Below, piece by piece: positions 34,140 through 45,298 of a stretch of 64,000 nt of DNA (position 1 is its first letter; each line of letters opens with the position of its first letter). The stretch comes from Pristionchus mayeri. Taxonomy: Eukaryota > Nematoda > Chromadorea > Rhabditida > Neodiplogasteridae. A program made the position numbers and the translations under genes. Where the stretch lies: contig BTRK01000005.1 in the NCBI GenBank assembly GCA_036245805.1, forward strand, positions 7,440,001 through 7,504,000, read 5' to 3'. Under the pieces are notes generated by a model. It was not told the origin of the DNA. It saw nothing but the letters and a program-made list of their open reading frames with translations, and did not search any database.

Positions 34140-35246
34140 CTGCAGCGAAATAGAATATACAAACAAATACAATCCTCGAAAATGGGCGACCATTAAATTT
34201 ACATGAAATTAGCTTTCAGTGGAAATGCATTCGATACATGCACCGGAAACATGTAACGCTATCTATACCTATATATAAAGCGCAGTGTGATGGCGTCGGA
34301 TTGCGAAACAGTTGCGAAACGATTACGAAATGCGGAGGGAGAGATCGCGCGTCAACAAGTTGCGAAATGAGTGATTGCGAAACCAACTACGCTAGAACGG
34401 GGCCCCCGTCAAAGGCGGGGGGGGGGGGGGAAGTAGCCGGACTAGTTTGAATATAACCAAGAACCTGCCGCGTGAGGCAACACGCTGCGGTCACGCTCAC
34501 CCTTCGTAGTATAGTACAGTTACGTTTATCCCTCTGGATATGCTGCGTATGAGTCAAAAGGGCGTGAATAATAATATCGGAATACATTTTATGTCGTCTT
34601 CAATGTACGAATATCAGCGCATTGGAATTGCAAATACAATTTATCCAATATTTAAACTGAATTTCCGACTCTGCATTCACTCCTTGATAATGAATCGTAC
34701 AGTGGAATCATATACGAACAGGAAATACTTATCCGCAATGGGAATCCAGGAAACCTCAAAGTTCTGAAATTAACACACTACAAGGTGTCCATAATCTCAA
34801 ACGGTTACTTGAGATCCGAGCAGAGTATCCACCGCATACTCGTCGTGTGTGTCGTAGAACCGGCAAGTTAATAGTAATATTAGCATTGTTAGCTATCGCT
34901 CGTAAAAACATTTTCAGAATATGCTGATAAGCATTTTCATTGATCGCTGAAGTGCGATTTCAAATCAATGACTCCGATGAAAACACTTTTTTTCTCGTTT
35001 TTGTACAAGGAAGGAGTGTGAATGGAACTAGAAATTTGTCTCGCTTCAGTAGTTCAGCTTGACGTGAAACTCACTTCATTGCCTTCTGCGAGTCCGAGTC
35101 CAGCACGGTAACCGGGTTATCCTCTTCCGAATTGACGAGTAGTTGCATCGACACTTCTTGACCGCTATAATTCTCAATTTCTGCCCAAAACTGCGTTATC
35201 CGATATCAATAACACACGTCTTCTGAGAGATGGCAGGTGGCGTTTG
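34140..35246. other. No gene recognised
   Basis: Short frames only; a G-tract near 34418-34431 is low-complexity. The minus strand from 34140 to about 34200 may hold the F-box gene's promoter. Confidence 0.35.
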
Positions 35247-36476
35247 ACAAAATGTTCAAAGAGCTTCGATCTCTTCGAGATTATCAGGATAGGTGTACCT
35301 AAGGCCCAGTATCTTTTTGTACACACGGTTTCCGCGATTTCTAAAAACTGCTTAAAAGCCGGCTCTTGAAATTTCGAAAATTCAAAAAATCATAACAGTC
35401 TTCAAAATTGAGCTATGGTACAAAAAACCAAAATGACCGCCTCAATGAGTACTGAGACCTTTTGTGTATCGATAAATCTAACATATAAAAAGTGCAAAAA
35501 ATCATTTGTAATCATAATTCATTTTTTTGGCGCAGTGAAAAATAATATTCCATATGACCCTGGGATTTTACAGAATCGTAATTTACGACCTTTCTAACCC
35601 TAGATGCCCTTCTTTCAGGAAAATCGAAGATCTAATATGTTTTCATTTTTGGCCTCAAACATGCCGAATCTCGTGTTTATACGAAAAATCTAAAATTTCA
35701 CTCTCTCATATTTATGGAACTCTCACTCGGGGATATGTTCTATATCAGTTCTCAACGTTTACTGTCCTATTTATACCAATTTCCATTGAAATAACCCAAG
35801 ATTTCGATACTTCACAAAATGACATTTTTCACCATATTTCTCAAATTGTTTATGATTTTGTGAAGTATTGAAATCTTCGGTTATTTCAATGGAAGTTGGT
35901 ATACATAGGTCAGTAAACATTGAAAACTGATATAAAACTTATCCCCGAGCGAGAGTTCATTAAATATGAGAGAGTGAAATTTTCAATTTTTCGTGAAAAC
36001 ACGAGATTCTGCATGTTTGAGGCCAAAAATGGAAACATATTATATCTTCGATTTTCCTGAAAGAAGGGCTCCTGGGGTAAGAAAGGTCGTAGATTACGGT
36101 TCTGTCAAAATCCCAGGGTCATATGGATTATTATTTTTCACTACGCCAAAAAAATTTTTAAAAAATTTTGATTACAAATGAGTTTTTTGCACTTTTTATA
36201 TGTTAGATTTATCGCTACACAAAAAGTCTCAACTGCTAAGTTATGGTACCCATTGAGGCGGTCATTTTGGTTTTTTGAACCATAGTGTATCTCAATTTTG
36301 AAGACTGTTATGATTTTTTGAATTGTCGAAATTTCAAGAGCCGGCTTTTAGGCAGTTTTGAGAAATCGCGGAAACCGTGAGTAAAAAAAGATATGGGGCC
36401 TTAGGTACACCTATCCTGATAATCTCGAAGAGATCGAAGCTCTCTGAACATTTTGTCTTTGAACATTTTGTCAAAG
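35247..36476. mobile_element. 1.23-kb foldback element
   Basis: TTTGACAAAATGTTCAAAGA at the left is inverted as GAACATTTTGTCAAA at the right. The arms match through GAGATTATCAGGATAGGTGT, GAAATTTCGAAAATTCAAAA and ATTTCAATGGAAGTTGGTAT to a centre near 35860. It has no genes; the mirrored open frames inside are artefacts. Confidence 0.88.
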
Positions 36477-36539
36477 GGGTGCGTCGATTTGATGCAATCT
36501 CTCAGAATACGTGTGATAATACTAAGAAAAATAGTTTAC

Positions 36540-39500
36540 CTACCTAATACTGTGGAAATGTCTCGAAATTGTCGTGACGAAGTCGTTGATGATAATCTCG
36601 TTGTTGATGATAATCTCGCAAATAGTGTTAGCAGTACCGGTTGATCGCGACATCCATGGTTGCCAGGCGAGTTCACGAATCCTTTGGGTTCCATGGCGAA
36701 TGATTTTCCTTCAAATATACGGACTACATAGTTAATTGTGGAACAGTGGCATACTCTCGCGGTCGCAATCTTATCTCTGCAACGTAGCAAACATATACCC
36801 ATTCCAATCGTCGCTGTAAGCTCTCCAATCGGGTAGTGACCCTGCTCCACCTCGTAGTAGAGGGTGATTATGGGCCCGTTCACTGTCATCGTGAAGCCAG
36901 GGAAGGGAACGCGACTGACATTAAATTTACCAAACATGTTTTTTTAAATGAAGCGAAACCAAAATAATGTCTTACTTCAACGAATAAACCATCTTGCAAT
37001 CCTCGGATCTCGCATCGAATCCAGCTAGCTATGCCATGACCGAAATTGGCTGAAACCTGCTTGATTTATGAATTGACAACAAGACAATACGAAATAAATA
37101 TTAGTACGGCTAAGTATATGTTTATACACCAGCAATCGAGTGTAGTTGGCCTCCCTGAGCGTGAACGGACGTGCACTCATCACTGTTATTACCTGCATGA
37201 TAACGATGCAAATGTGTTCTGCCGTCGTTTCCGCTCTCTCGCCTCTCATATCAGGTTGGAACAAAAGTTCTGTCCGATTTCAATATTTTGGTTTTCTTAC
37301 ATTCAACATCCTTCCTTTTCGACCGATTTTCAAATGGTTGTTCTCACAAAATTTTTGTACAGCTCTATAACATCGGGATTGAGGTCGCAGTGCGAGACAA
37401 AAGTCACCGTAATAGGTAACTGGGCTATTAATTTCTCCGAGTTCCAATCTATCGGTCTGAGAGATTCTCACATTCTCATTCTCCATTCTCCATTCTCCAT
37501 TCTCCATTCTCCATTCTAGCGCTCGTGATGGACGGTCGTCCCTGACCCCGCTCCTTTCCGACCTAGTTTGGGGAATCCTCTCCCGTCAGCTTGGGCAACC
37601 CGGAGAGTATCGCCTACTTGGTACACTTCAAGAGGAGGAGCACGGACGGATTCCCATCGTCTCGAGTGATCTACCGTCAAGAAAGCCCCGCTGTCTGCGT
37701 TGTGAGTTCCTAACCGGCTCAAGTCAGGTGTTCGGCGGCAGGATGATCTACTTCGATGCTCAACGGAGATCCGTCACGATCGTCCCTACAGTTGACCAGA
37801 GAAGCCAAAGAAGATCCCATCCCTTGACCTAACGACGCTCTGAGACCGAAGATCCCCATTCCCTCCACACTGAAGTCACGCTCCTGCAGGACCATTGTGC
37901 CTGACGTCAGGATAAATATGATGATGATATGATGGTCTGAAAGATAGTGCCAACCGTATTATATTTTTGGAAAGTACCATGGTCCTGTATTACAGCAGCA
38001 ACTTAAAATGAATTCTAACACGAAAGGCCAACTTCAAAAAATGCACCAATTGGCCAATACTGATGTCCTGGACATGATCTCAGATGAATTTATCTACCGT
38101 GCATTCAAATAGTTAGACTTAGAGATTAAAACATACTGAAAATGTATAGATCCGGCCCTGTTCAGCACACTATTTTAGATTGGTAATTGTGCGATCCTCC
38201 TGTCACAAACCAAAATTTATTTAAAAATTGATGCCCCAAATTCTATATTAAAATCGACATATTTTACCAGTTCCTGTCTCGCATACAGTTGATCAGCTCG
38301 TTATTTTGTGATTACATGCTGAAGCTGACCCTACCCTATTACATTGTGGCTTGGGTAAATTGGACGATAGGTACTTTTGGTAATCGATTGAACAGCTCCA
38401 TCACTCCATCTTACTCTTTGTTCTTCATGTAATTCGGGAAAGGGATGAATCAACCCCACCATTCAACCTAGGCTTAGAAAGTACTAGTCATGGCCTTCTC
38501 AATAGTATATGTGAAGTTGCCCCACAATTTGTATCTTCTGCAACTTGGTTTGGTGACAATCATCAATTTCTCGTATACTCTGAGTCGCTTATTTGATCTG
38601 AACATATGTATGAAATGTTCAAGTCTTCCACCTAATTACGCTCCTGAGTTAGCTCAATGCGATTTGAGATGAGAGTTTTACGCGAGCTCAAACGTCGTTC
38701 ACGAAATCGGACAGAACTTATGCTCCAACCTAATAAATCAGTCGAGAGAGTGTGATAAATGACTATAAAACATGACCAAATATCTTACCTTCACCCATTT
38801 GGGTTCACGATTGAGTCCAGCGGCTTCGTAGATTTCGGTATCGCTATATCCCTCTTAAAACAAAACCGTCAATGCTATAGTTGCTTAACAGACCGTCCAC
38901 GAGAGAACGGAAGAGGTATCGGATGGTAAAAAATAGAATATTCCGGTAATTTTTTTCTGAAGTGAGGGTCCAAAGTTAGGAACGCAGGCACCAATAGCTA
39001 AGGTTCTAGGTCGGTTTTGAAAAAGATACAGTACCCCACCATTTTTGGGGTCGAAAAATTTACTATCACAGAATTTCACGAGTTATAGATTTTCTGGTGT
39101 GTTTTCACTCCTAGAAAACGAATTTCCTTATTAGAGATCACGAGACGTCGATCTAAAAAAGATATGCCCAAAAAACCGATTGTGTCGGTCGAAATCGGCA
39201 TTAATTTGATCATAACTAATTTGGATGCCCCCTGGGGGCGTATTTACATTCCAGTTTCGGAATCTACGTGCAAAGATTGATATTATATGATTTTATCAGA
39301 TTTAAAAAAAAAGTTTTTGGGAATTCGCATCCAAAGATAGGACCTCCTTTTCGGAGAGAAACTATAGTTCTGGTCGCAATAGGCATAGTGACATGATTAA
39401 TGGCTAGAAATGTAGAGCATGATGAGCTGAACATTTTATCCGTTGAAAGTGAGCTTCTATGTTGTCGTTGAAGCGAGCTTTCAACAGATAAATTTCTCAG

Positions 39501-40938
39501 CTAATCATGCTCTACATTTCTAGCCATTAATCATGTCACTATGCCTATTGCGACCAGAACTATAGTTTCTCTCCGAAAAGGAGCTCCTATCTTGGGATGC
39601 GAATTCCCAAAAACACCTTTTTTTAAATCTGATAAAATCATATAATATCAATCTTTGCACGTAGATTCCGAAACTGGAATGCAAATACGCCTCCAGGGGG
39701 CATCCAAATTAGTTATGATCAAATTAATGCCGATTTCGACCGACAAAATCGGTTCTTTGGGCCTATCTTTTTTAGATCGACGTTTCGTGAGCTCTAATAA
39801 GGAAATTCGTTTTCTACGAGTGAAAACACACCAGAAAATCTATAATTCGTGAAATTCTGTGATAGTAAATTTGTTGACCCCAAAAATGGTGGGGTACTGT
39901 ATCTTTTTCAAAACCGACCTAAAACCTTAGCTATTGGTGCCTGCGTTTCTAACTTTGGACCCTCACTTCAGAAAAAAATTACCGGAATATTCTATTTTTT
40001 ACCATCCGAGGACCCCTCCCAGTTGTTACGTTTTCTCGTGGACGGTCTGTTAAAACACTTATGCATTTTTCTTTGTGAACTGCCTAACAGGAGTAAATCG
40101 AATTTCCGACAGTCTATCTGATTCAAGGTAATGCTGGAACACAACTTTTCCAAGTTATGTTTTTATTTAAAACTGAATTTTCCGAAATGTATTGGCGTTT
40201 CAGATAAGTTTCATACAATTGTGCTCGAAATTCAAACGATTCTCACCATCATCCTGACTGACTACGTACAGCACAAGCGGCCCAGCTGCATTCCCGGCGT
40301 TACGATTGACGATAGTTAGTGAAGCTGTGTTCTGGACAGAAATAATATTAGATATATATGTCTCTTACACTGCGATCCCTTTAGCATGAATAACGCAAAC
40401 TTCTCCTGAGCTCTACTACTTTACAAAGATCACTCACATTAACTTCGAAGTACTGCTTTCGGTTTTCGGAGTCAAGACGATCGGAAATCTCGGCGATCCT
40501 GTTTTGTAATTATGAAATAGGGATGGAATTGGAATTGGGGTGTACATGAACACCCCCCCCCCCCCCCCCCACCTCACCATTATGTGAGTGCTCTCACTAG
40601 GGTTCTCTTATTGTAATGGGTTTGTATCAGTTTTAGATACGTTTCATGTTCGCTATGCATAGGGAAAATAGTGAACATGAAACATAACTGAAAATGATGA
40701 AAAACCATTCCAATACCTGCGCGACGATAATGTAATCACAATGAAGAAAAAATATGAAAATGAAACGACCTACGTCGTCAATCCTTTTTTGGTCGGAATA
40801 AGCAGATTCCCGGCGAGTTTTCTCGACTCTTCAGTGATCGGCGCATAAATGTGACAGGTCGTGCGACAGAGCCTGTCAATTGCAACCTCAATTTCGCAAA
40901 ATGACAAAGGGGATGGATAAATAACACCGATGATTGGC
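36540..40938 (-). CDS. Unidentified multi-exon gene, TE-laden introns
   Basis: Phase-consistent exons: 40774-40938 (contains PSPLSFCEIEVAIDRLC and APITEESRKLAGNLL), 40438-40498 (AEISDRLDSENRKQYFEVN), 40247-40331 (TASLTIVNRNAGNAAGPLVL), 40089-40117, 38789-38851 (GYSDTEIYEAAGLNREPKWV), 37130-37154, 36976-37049 (NFGHGIASWIRCEIRGL) and a final exon beginning at 36918. Two stop-free frames compete in the last exon: one ends at about 36776, the other runs to 36536 (contains GFTMTVNGPIITLYYEV). The first exon is not resolved; a frame at 41107 with a hydrophobic N-terminus is a candidate. Seven consecutive in-phase junctions support a real gene. No family is recognised; it may be extracellular. Introns hold foldback 38884-40055 and TIR element 37251-38733. 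Confidence 0.6.
37251..38733. mobile_element. mariner-like TIR element with TA target site, carrying a nested repeat
   Basis: The left end TCAGGTTGGAACAAAAGTTC and the right end inverted as TTAGGTTGGAGCATAAGTTC form imperfect ~30-base TIRs. TA flanks both sides (37249-37250 and 38734-38735). The TIR is close to that of the elements at 47558 and 58139. No intact transposase is seen; the interior includes the 37470-37931 repeat. Confidence 0.75.
37470..37931. repeat. Dispersed ~400-bp repeat with microsatellite ends, copy 2
   Basis: It is a second copy of 15785-16240, here with an (ATTCTCC)n leader and an ATGATG-type tail. It is inserted inside the 37251-38733 TIR element. Confidence 0.8.
38884..40055. 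mobile_element. 1.17-kb foldback element
   Basis: CTTAACAGACCGTCCACGAG is inverted as CTCGTGGACGGTCTGTTAA. The arms match through GGTCCAAAGTTAGGAACGCA and GGCATTAATTTGATCATAAC to a centre near 39455 (GAGCTTCTATGTTGTCGTTGA). It lies in an intron of the unidentified gene. The outer motif AGACCGTCCA also begins the foldback at 57505. Confidence 0.9.
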
Positions 40939-41303
40939 CTTTGAAGTCGAACTCATCAAGGATTGCGCTGTGAGTAAACGTTATTCGACAGTCTGAAATA
41001 ATAGCATTTAGTGTGTAAAAGTGTAGGGAAAAATACCAATAGTTCGTTAGCAGGAGCAGAATTGGTATGATGGTATGACACTCATATTTTAGTCGATTGA
41101 TCGCCAAGGAATCGAGCGAATTGATTGGAAAAGCTTATCACTGCCCAATACGCTTAATCCGCCCAGGACTAAGCTGGATTGATCGCTCTCTAAGGAGAGA
41201 CAGAACTGAGCAGAATAATGCTTCCCAACTTGCAGTAACACTTCGTTCTTTGTAATTCAATAATATAGAAAAAAACAATGATGCACGAAAATGAATATCA
41301 TAT

Positions 41304-43219
41304 TTATCGAGAGAATTTGCAGATATTCCATAACCACAGACTCAAAATTGAAACGATCAAATTGAAAGGAATTCCCTGAGATCCTTGGGTGATTGTTTCC
41401 AATGGAGAAGGTCTTACCAAACGCTGAAATCTAATATAATAATCGATCAGTAATACATTTCAAAATTCTGAATAACTCACATCGTCGTTTGGACTCATGT
41501 TTGCTTTCGCCGAAATTTCATCCTCATTACAGAACTTTGTATTGCACACATACGCGTAGAGGTTAAAATTCTCGTAGAATCCGACCTGGGGGGTAAACGC
41601 TACAGGGGATTGTAACGCTAAACATACTACAAGTCACATTCTGCTGAAAACACCGTATCTAAGAATTTTTTTTTGTTGAATTTTTTGGAAAATTACTGTG
41701 ATCTTCCTCTCCGCAAGCGTATCATCAACTGTGTAGCAGCCCCTACTAACCGCGAATGATTCATTCTGATAGTAGCAGAAATCGCCCCAACACGAGAGAT
41801 TGTTCGCGTTTTCCTGGAAATTGTTGATTTCGGTTATTTTCTCGGTTATGTTACGTTTCTGCTGAAGAAAAGAATATTAGATGTGATGTTCAGTGAAAAA
41901 TATGAAATGGAACGAAGTGTATACCAATTCGTATGAGTGGCATTCCACTTGGGGTCTGGTAATCTTGATTCCTACTGTTCGCACATTCATTACACGCTCG
42001 AGGCAATTCTACAAACACTCGTACAAACGCATTTTGCACAAATAAAGTTACTTCATCTAAACAATTCGCTTGGACTTCCGAAGAAATGTGATGATCCCTC
42101 TCGACTAGGGTATAATCCGATGTTTGGCGAACGATGATCAAGTTGGCGTGCAATCTTTTCATTTTTTTGGTATTGGAATTTTATATGCATTTAATGTCAC
42201 TATACTTACTGGCGTTTGCGTAATGTATTATTCACTATTTTGCTGCAATTAACTTACTGAACAAATGAAAGTTGCGGAGTAGGCTCGGTACATCTATAAA
42301 TATTCCTAAAGTATAATTTGTTAATTGTATTTTATAGTTTGCAAACTCGTTGCTGGCTGTTGTGAAGCTACATGAAAATCCCGTGCACTCCAAAGAGATC
42401 TGCAAAAATATCGTGAAGTTTTAATTTAATTGCAAATACATCATCATAATTATGACCACAATAATATCGAAGAATAATTGTTGATTTTATTCAAACCTCC
42501 AGAAGATGTTATTGAAATTTGAAAAAGATATATCAACATACGTTGGAAAAGCAGGTGATTTCTGGGTGCGGATTGAGTGCTAAATTCACCGAGGGATTAT
42601 AGTGATTGCATAGTTGTTCCCTGTAAGGAAGCACATCAACGAATATCGTACAAATCACGGTAATTCCAAAGTATTATCACCTCATTAGGGCATTCATTGA
42701 ACTAGGAAGTTGAACAAGATACATGGGAAAGGTTTGAGCGATTCATAACTTACTGGCAAGAACAAATCATTGATTCCTCATATCGACCGAGACATCCACT
42801 GCGATTGGAGAAGATGGTGTTCGATGCGCAACCCTGTATTGCATAGTTTCTTTTCCTAAATTTTCTTTTTTAACTTGACTTTTTTGACTAAAACGTTTTC
42901 TGACAAACAGTGAACCATTGTCAGAATAGTGCCAAATAATTATACTAATACGAATACAACGCACCATGAGCCTAACTGACTGGCCGTAAATATATGTCAA
43001 GCACGCATCGCCATTGCATGTTGTGCTGACATACAATTGTTTAGTATTTAACAAGGTTGTTATTCAAAAATATAATACAAATGACCTAATTAAATAGTCT
43101 TCTACTACCACGTGTACTTACTATTCCATATTGCTCGACAATTCCCACTTGTTGCAAGTGATGGATTGGCAAAGGAAAAATAATGATGAAATGAAGCCAA
43201 TCTTAGCCACGAGAAGCAT
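41304..43219 (-). CDS. CRP-5: secreted, probably GPI-anchored cysteine-rich two-module protein
   Basis: Eleven exons: 43122-43219, 42965-43025, 42754-42833, 42542-42620, 42347-42399, 42258-42293, 42052-42154, 41925-42008, 41697-41813, 41481-41585 and 41304-41423. They are phase-consistent, 312 codons including the stop. The signal peptide is MLLVAKIGFISSLFFLCQS. Module 1 has TCNGDACLTY, GCASNT, SGCLG, ICSC, QLCNHY and ITCFSN. The middle has ECTGFSCSF. Module 2 has VECHSYEL, SCWGDFCYYQ, SRGCYTVDDTLAERK and YVCNTKFCN. The tail GSQGIPFNLIVSILSLWLW is small residues followed by hydrophobic residues, as in a GPI signal (inference). Divergence from CRP-3/4 is high except at cysteines, the C-x-G-x-x-C motif, VDDTLAxxK and intron positions. 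A tandem duplication begins in the intron between exons 4 and 5. Confidence 0.86.
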
Positions 43220-43739
43220 TATTATCTAAGGCAAATGTCAAATTCAAGCTAATGCTTGTCGGGTACTAAAGTCATTTCGGGCGAGTTAGGAATGGGTGAA
43301 ATTAGTGATCTCTCAAATTCACCTGTTACCTTCACTCAGCTTCGAAGGAAGTTTCCACTTTTCGCAATCTCCTCGAACGAGAGATCTAATCATACCCCGA
43401 ACTCTATTGGAAGTGGCAGTTTCAAATGTGCACTACTTTGTGAACTTTCCCAGCTCGCTTTCCAGATCTTTCTTCTTGAGCCTTATACGTTGATTTGTAA
43501 TCGACACATCGCGAGATCGTGCATGAGATGACACGAAACTAACTGTTTATAAAATGAGCAATCGATGTAATTGATATCATTTACTTATTTTATAAATGAG
43601 ATATGTGCAGTATCGCCGGAAAGTATTCGGCCACTTCTTATTTCTGCTGTAGTTGTTGAATCAGAGTAGGTTTTGATATGAAAAGTTAAATGGGTGAGCA
43701 AATTCAATGGGTAATATGGTGCTCATATTGCGGTCTTAT

Positions 43740-43862
43740 CCAAATTTCTCCCTGTTGTGTTGTGATGACGCAATCGCAGTACGCCTTTTCGAAAAATTTG
43801 GAGAAATTGTACGTGCCCGCCAAAGTTTCTGAGTCTTGAGCATCATCCCTGCCCAGTAAACA
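43740..43862 (-). other. Possible orphan exon, BTB-like
   Basis: After an acceptor-like GGGCAG the minus strand reads an open stretch containing NFSKFFEKAYCDCVITTQ and GEIWIRPQYEH before a stop. The run resembles the first strand of a BTB fold (D-C-V-I-T with a following G-E), but it is short and no partner exon is evident. An identical copy lies 2774 bases downstream. Confidence 0.3.
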
Positions 43863-44161
43863 AATTTCAAGTTGCTGCGACATCGCTTCAAACTCATAAC
43901 TTCGCTCCTAGACCAGCTAGAGACTCGTTCAAAGAAGCCAAATGATCTTTATTATGACCTTAGATGATCCTGAAAGTTTGGTATTGATCGCTCATCATTT
44001 GCCCTTAGGGCACACAAAAGACACTTTTCAGTTGGAACACAATTGGAACGAATGAGAATGATACACGTATAGTGTACATTTTTAAATAACATTATCGTAA
44101 AAAAATGAATGATGAAGCAATTTAAATAGAAAATGTTTCGTTGATGAATGTTGATTTCATA

Positions 44162-44756
44162 CTACAGCTCCCTTATTATCCACTCCAGCAGTTTGATTTT
44201 CGCTTCACGATTCATGTTTTTATATGCTTCCGATTTCTAAAAATTTTTTTTTTAATGTAACTCTTCTGAAAAAATAGAACAACTCTATAAACACGCAAGC
44301 TCACTTCGAACAGTTCCAATAATTCTTTTGATTCTACCTTTTTGACAATTTCTTCCAAACTATCCTGAACATGGAAAATTAGTATAGAAACATTAAAACA
44401 TCACATTTCCGTGTTGTCGGTAATGTATCGTGAAATCGAATTCAAAATGGAAGATTATCTTTTCGAGTGCGAATGGAGTAGTATGGGTACATCCTCCAAT
44501 AAATTCTTGGATATATTCTTTGATGCTGCAACATGTATTTATGCGAAGGCAAAAATAGATGGAACCAAAAATAATATCTGTCAAAACTGACCTGCACTTT
44601 GTAAGCATCTGATAGATTTATGAATGTTTGCATTTTGCCAACTGAAAATCGATATTTGCGCAATATAATTTCGTAGAATACAAAAAGGTGACAACTTATA
44701 CCTGCCGATAATTTCCTTGCACAGGGATATATCCAATGAAGCAAGCCAATTAAATC
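44162..44756 (-). pseudogene. Orphan 3' exons of the MATH/BTB gene (duplicate)
   Basis: Exons 44702-44756, 44592-44641, 44405-44525, 44305-44364 and 44162-44236 are copies of those at 47476-47530, 47366-47415, 47179-47299, 47079-47138 and 46936-47010. The upstream half of the gene is absent here because unit 1 ends inside the transposon. It has no promoter or 5' exons. One substitution changes His to Arg between copies. Confidence 0.8.
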
Positions 44757-44783
44757 CTGAAATTTCAGCAATTTCAGAAGCTA

Positions 44784-45298
44784 TCAGGTTGTAACATAAG
44801 TTTTGTCGCGCCCAATCTCTTATGCATTTTAACCTCAGAAATTCTTCGAATTAATTTAATCTCAATTTCGTTATTCATCATCAGTGAGGGCCTTCGTACT
44901 TTTTCTTACGCGCTTTACTTCAGTCCTGTCAAGGCAGTTGAGGAGGCACATTAGTCAGACAAAGTTGTACTGAGATAAGGATTACAAATCATTTTCACGC
45001 ATCAGCTCTTCTTGAAAAGGATAAATTATGCCGATTTTGTGTGATTTGCGTAAAGTACTACATATGTGCATAATTTTGAACCACTCACGGATAATGACAA
45101 ACGAAAATCGTTTTAGAAATGTAGACGAGTTTGTATAATGTGGATGGTTGGTGACGGTCGCGAAAACTTTCGCAAGCCGAATTTTCTTCTCAATAGATAT
45201 CCAGATCCAAATAGTGGTGGAATATAGTTCACCCAAAGTGGTCAGTATGCAGACAAAGTTTGGGGTAGATTGGGTTCTGTTGAGATAAGTGGCTCCAT
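44784..45298. mobile_element. Truncated copy of the mariner-like TIR element
   Basis: It begins TCAGGTTGTAACATAAGTTT as at 47558 and stops at the tandem-duplication breakpoint (45298). It therefore has only one terminus. Confidence 0.9.

Larger units (their letters stand above)
42525..45298. repeat. 2774-bp tandem duplication, unit 1
   Basis: Unit 1 is repeated at 45299-48072 with only three differences that I could find (two near 42890/45664, one near 44686/47460). It contains exons 1-4 of CRP-5, the 3' exons of the MATH/BTB gene and the first 515 bases of a mariner-like element. Confidence 0.95.

Noticed and set aside
31587..40570. G or C homopolymer tracts (31587-31603, 34418-34431, 40551-40571) as regulatory features
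   Set aside because: Simple homopolymer runs; probably low-complexity or assembly-length-variable sequence.
43256..43531. 91-codon plus-strand ORF, duplicated at 46030-46305
   Set aside because: Its conservation is explained entirely by the recent tandem duplication; it has no motif or splice structure.
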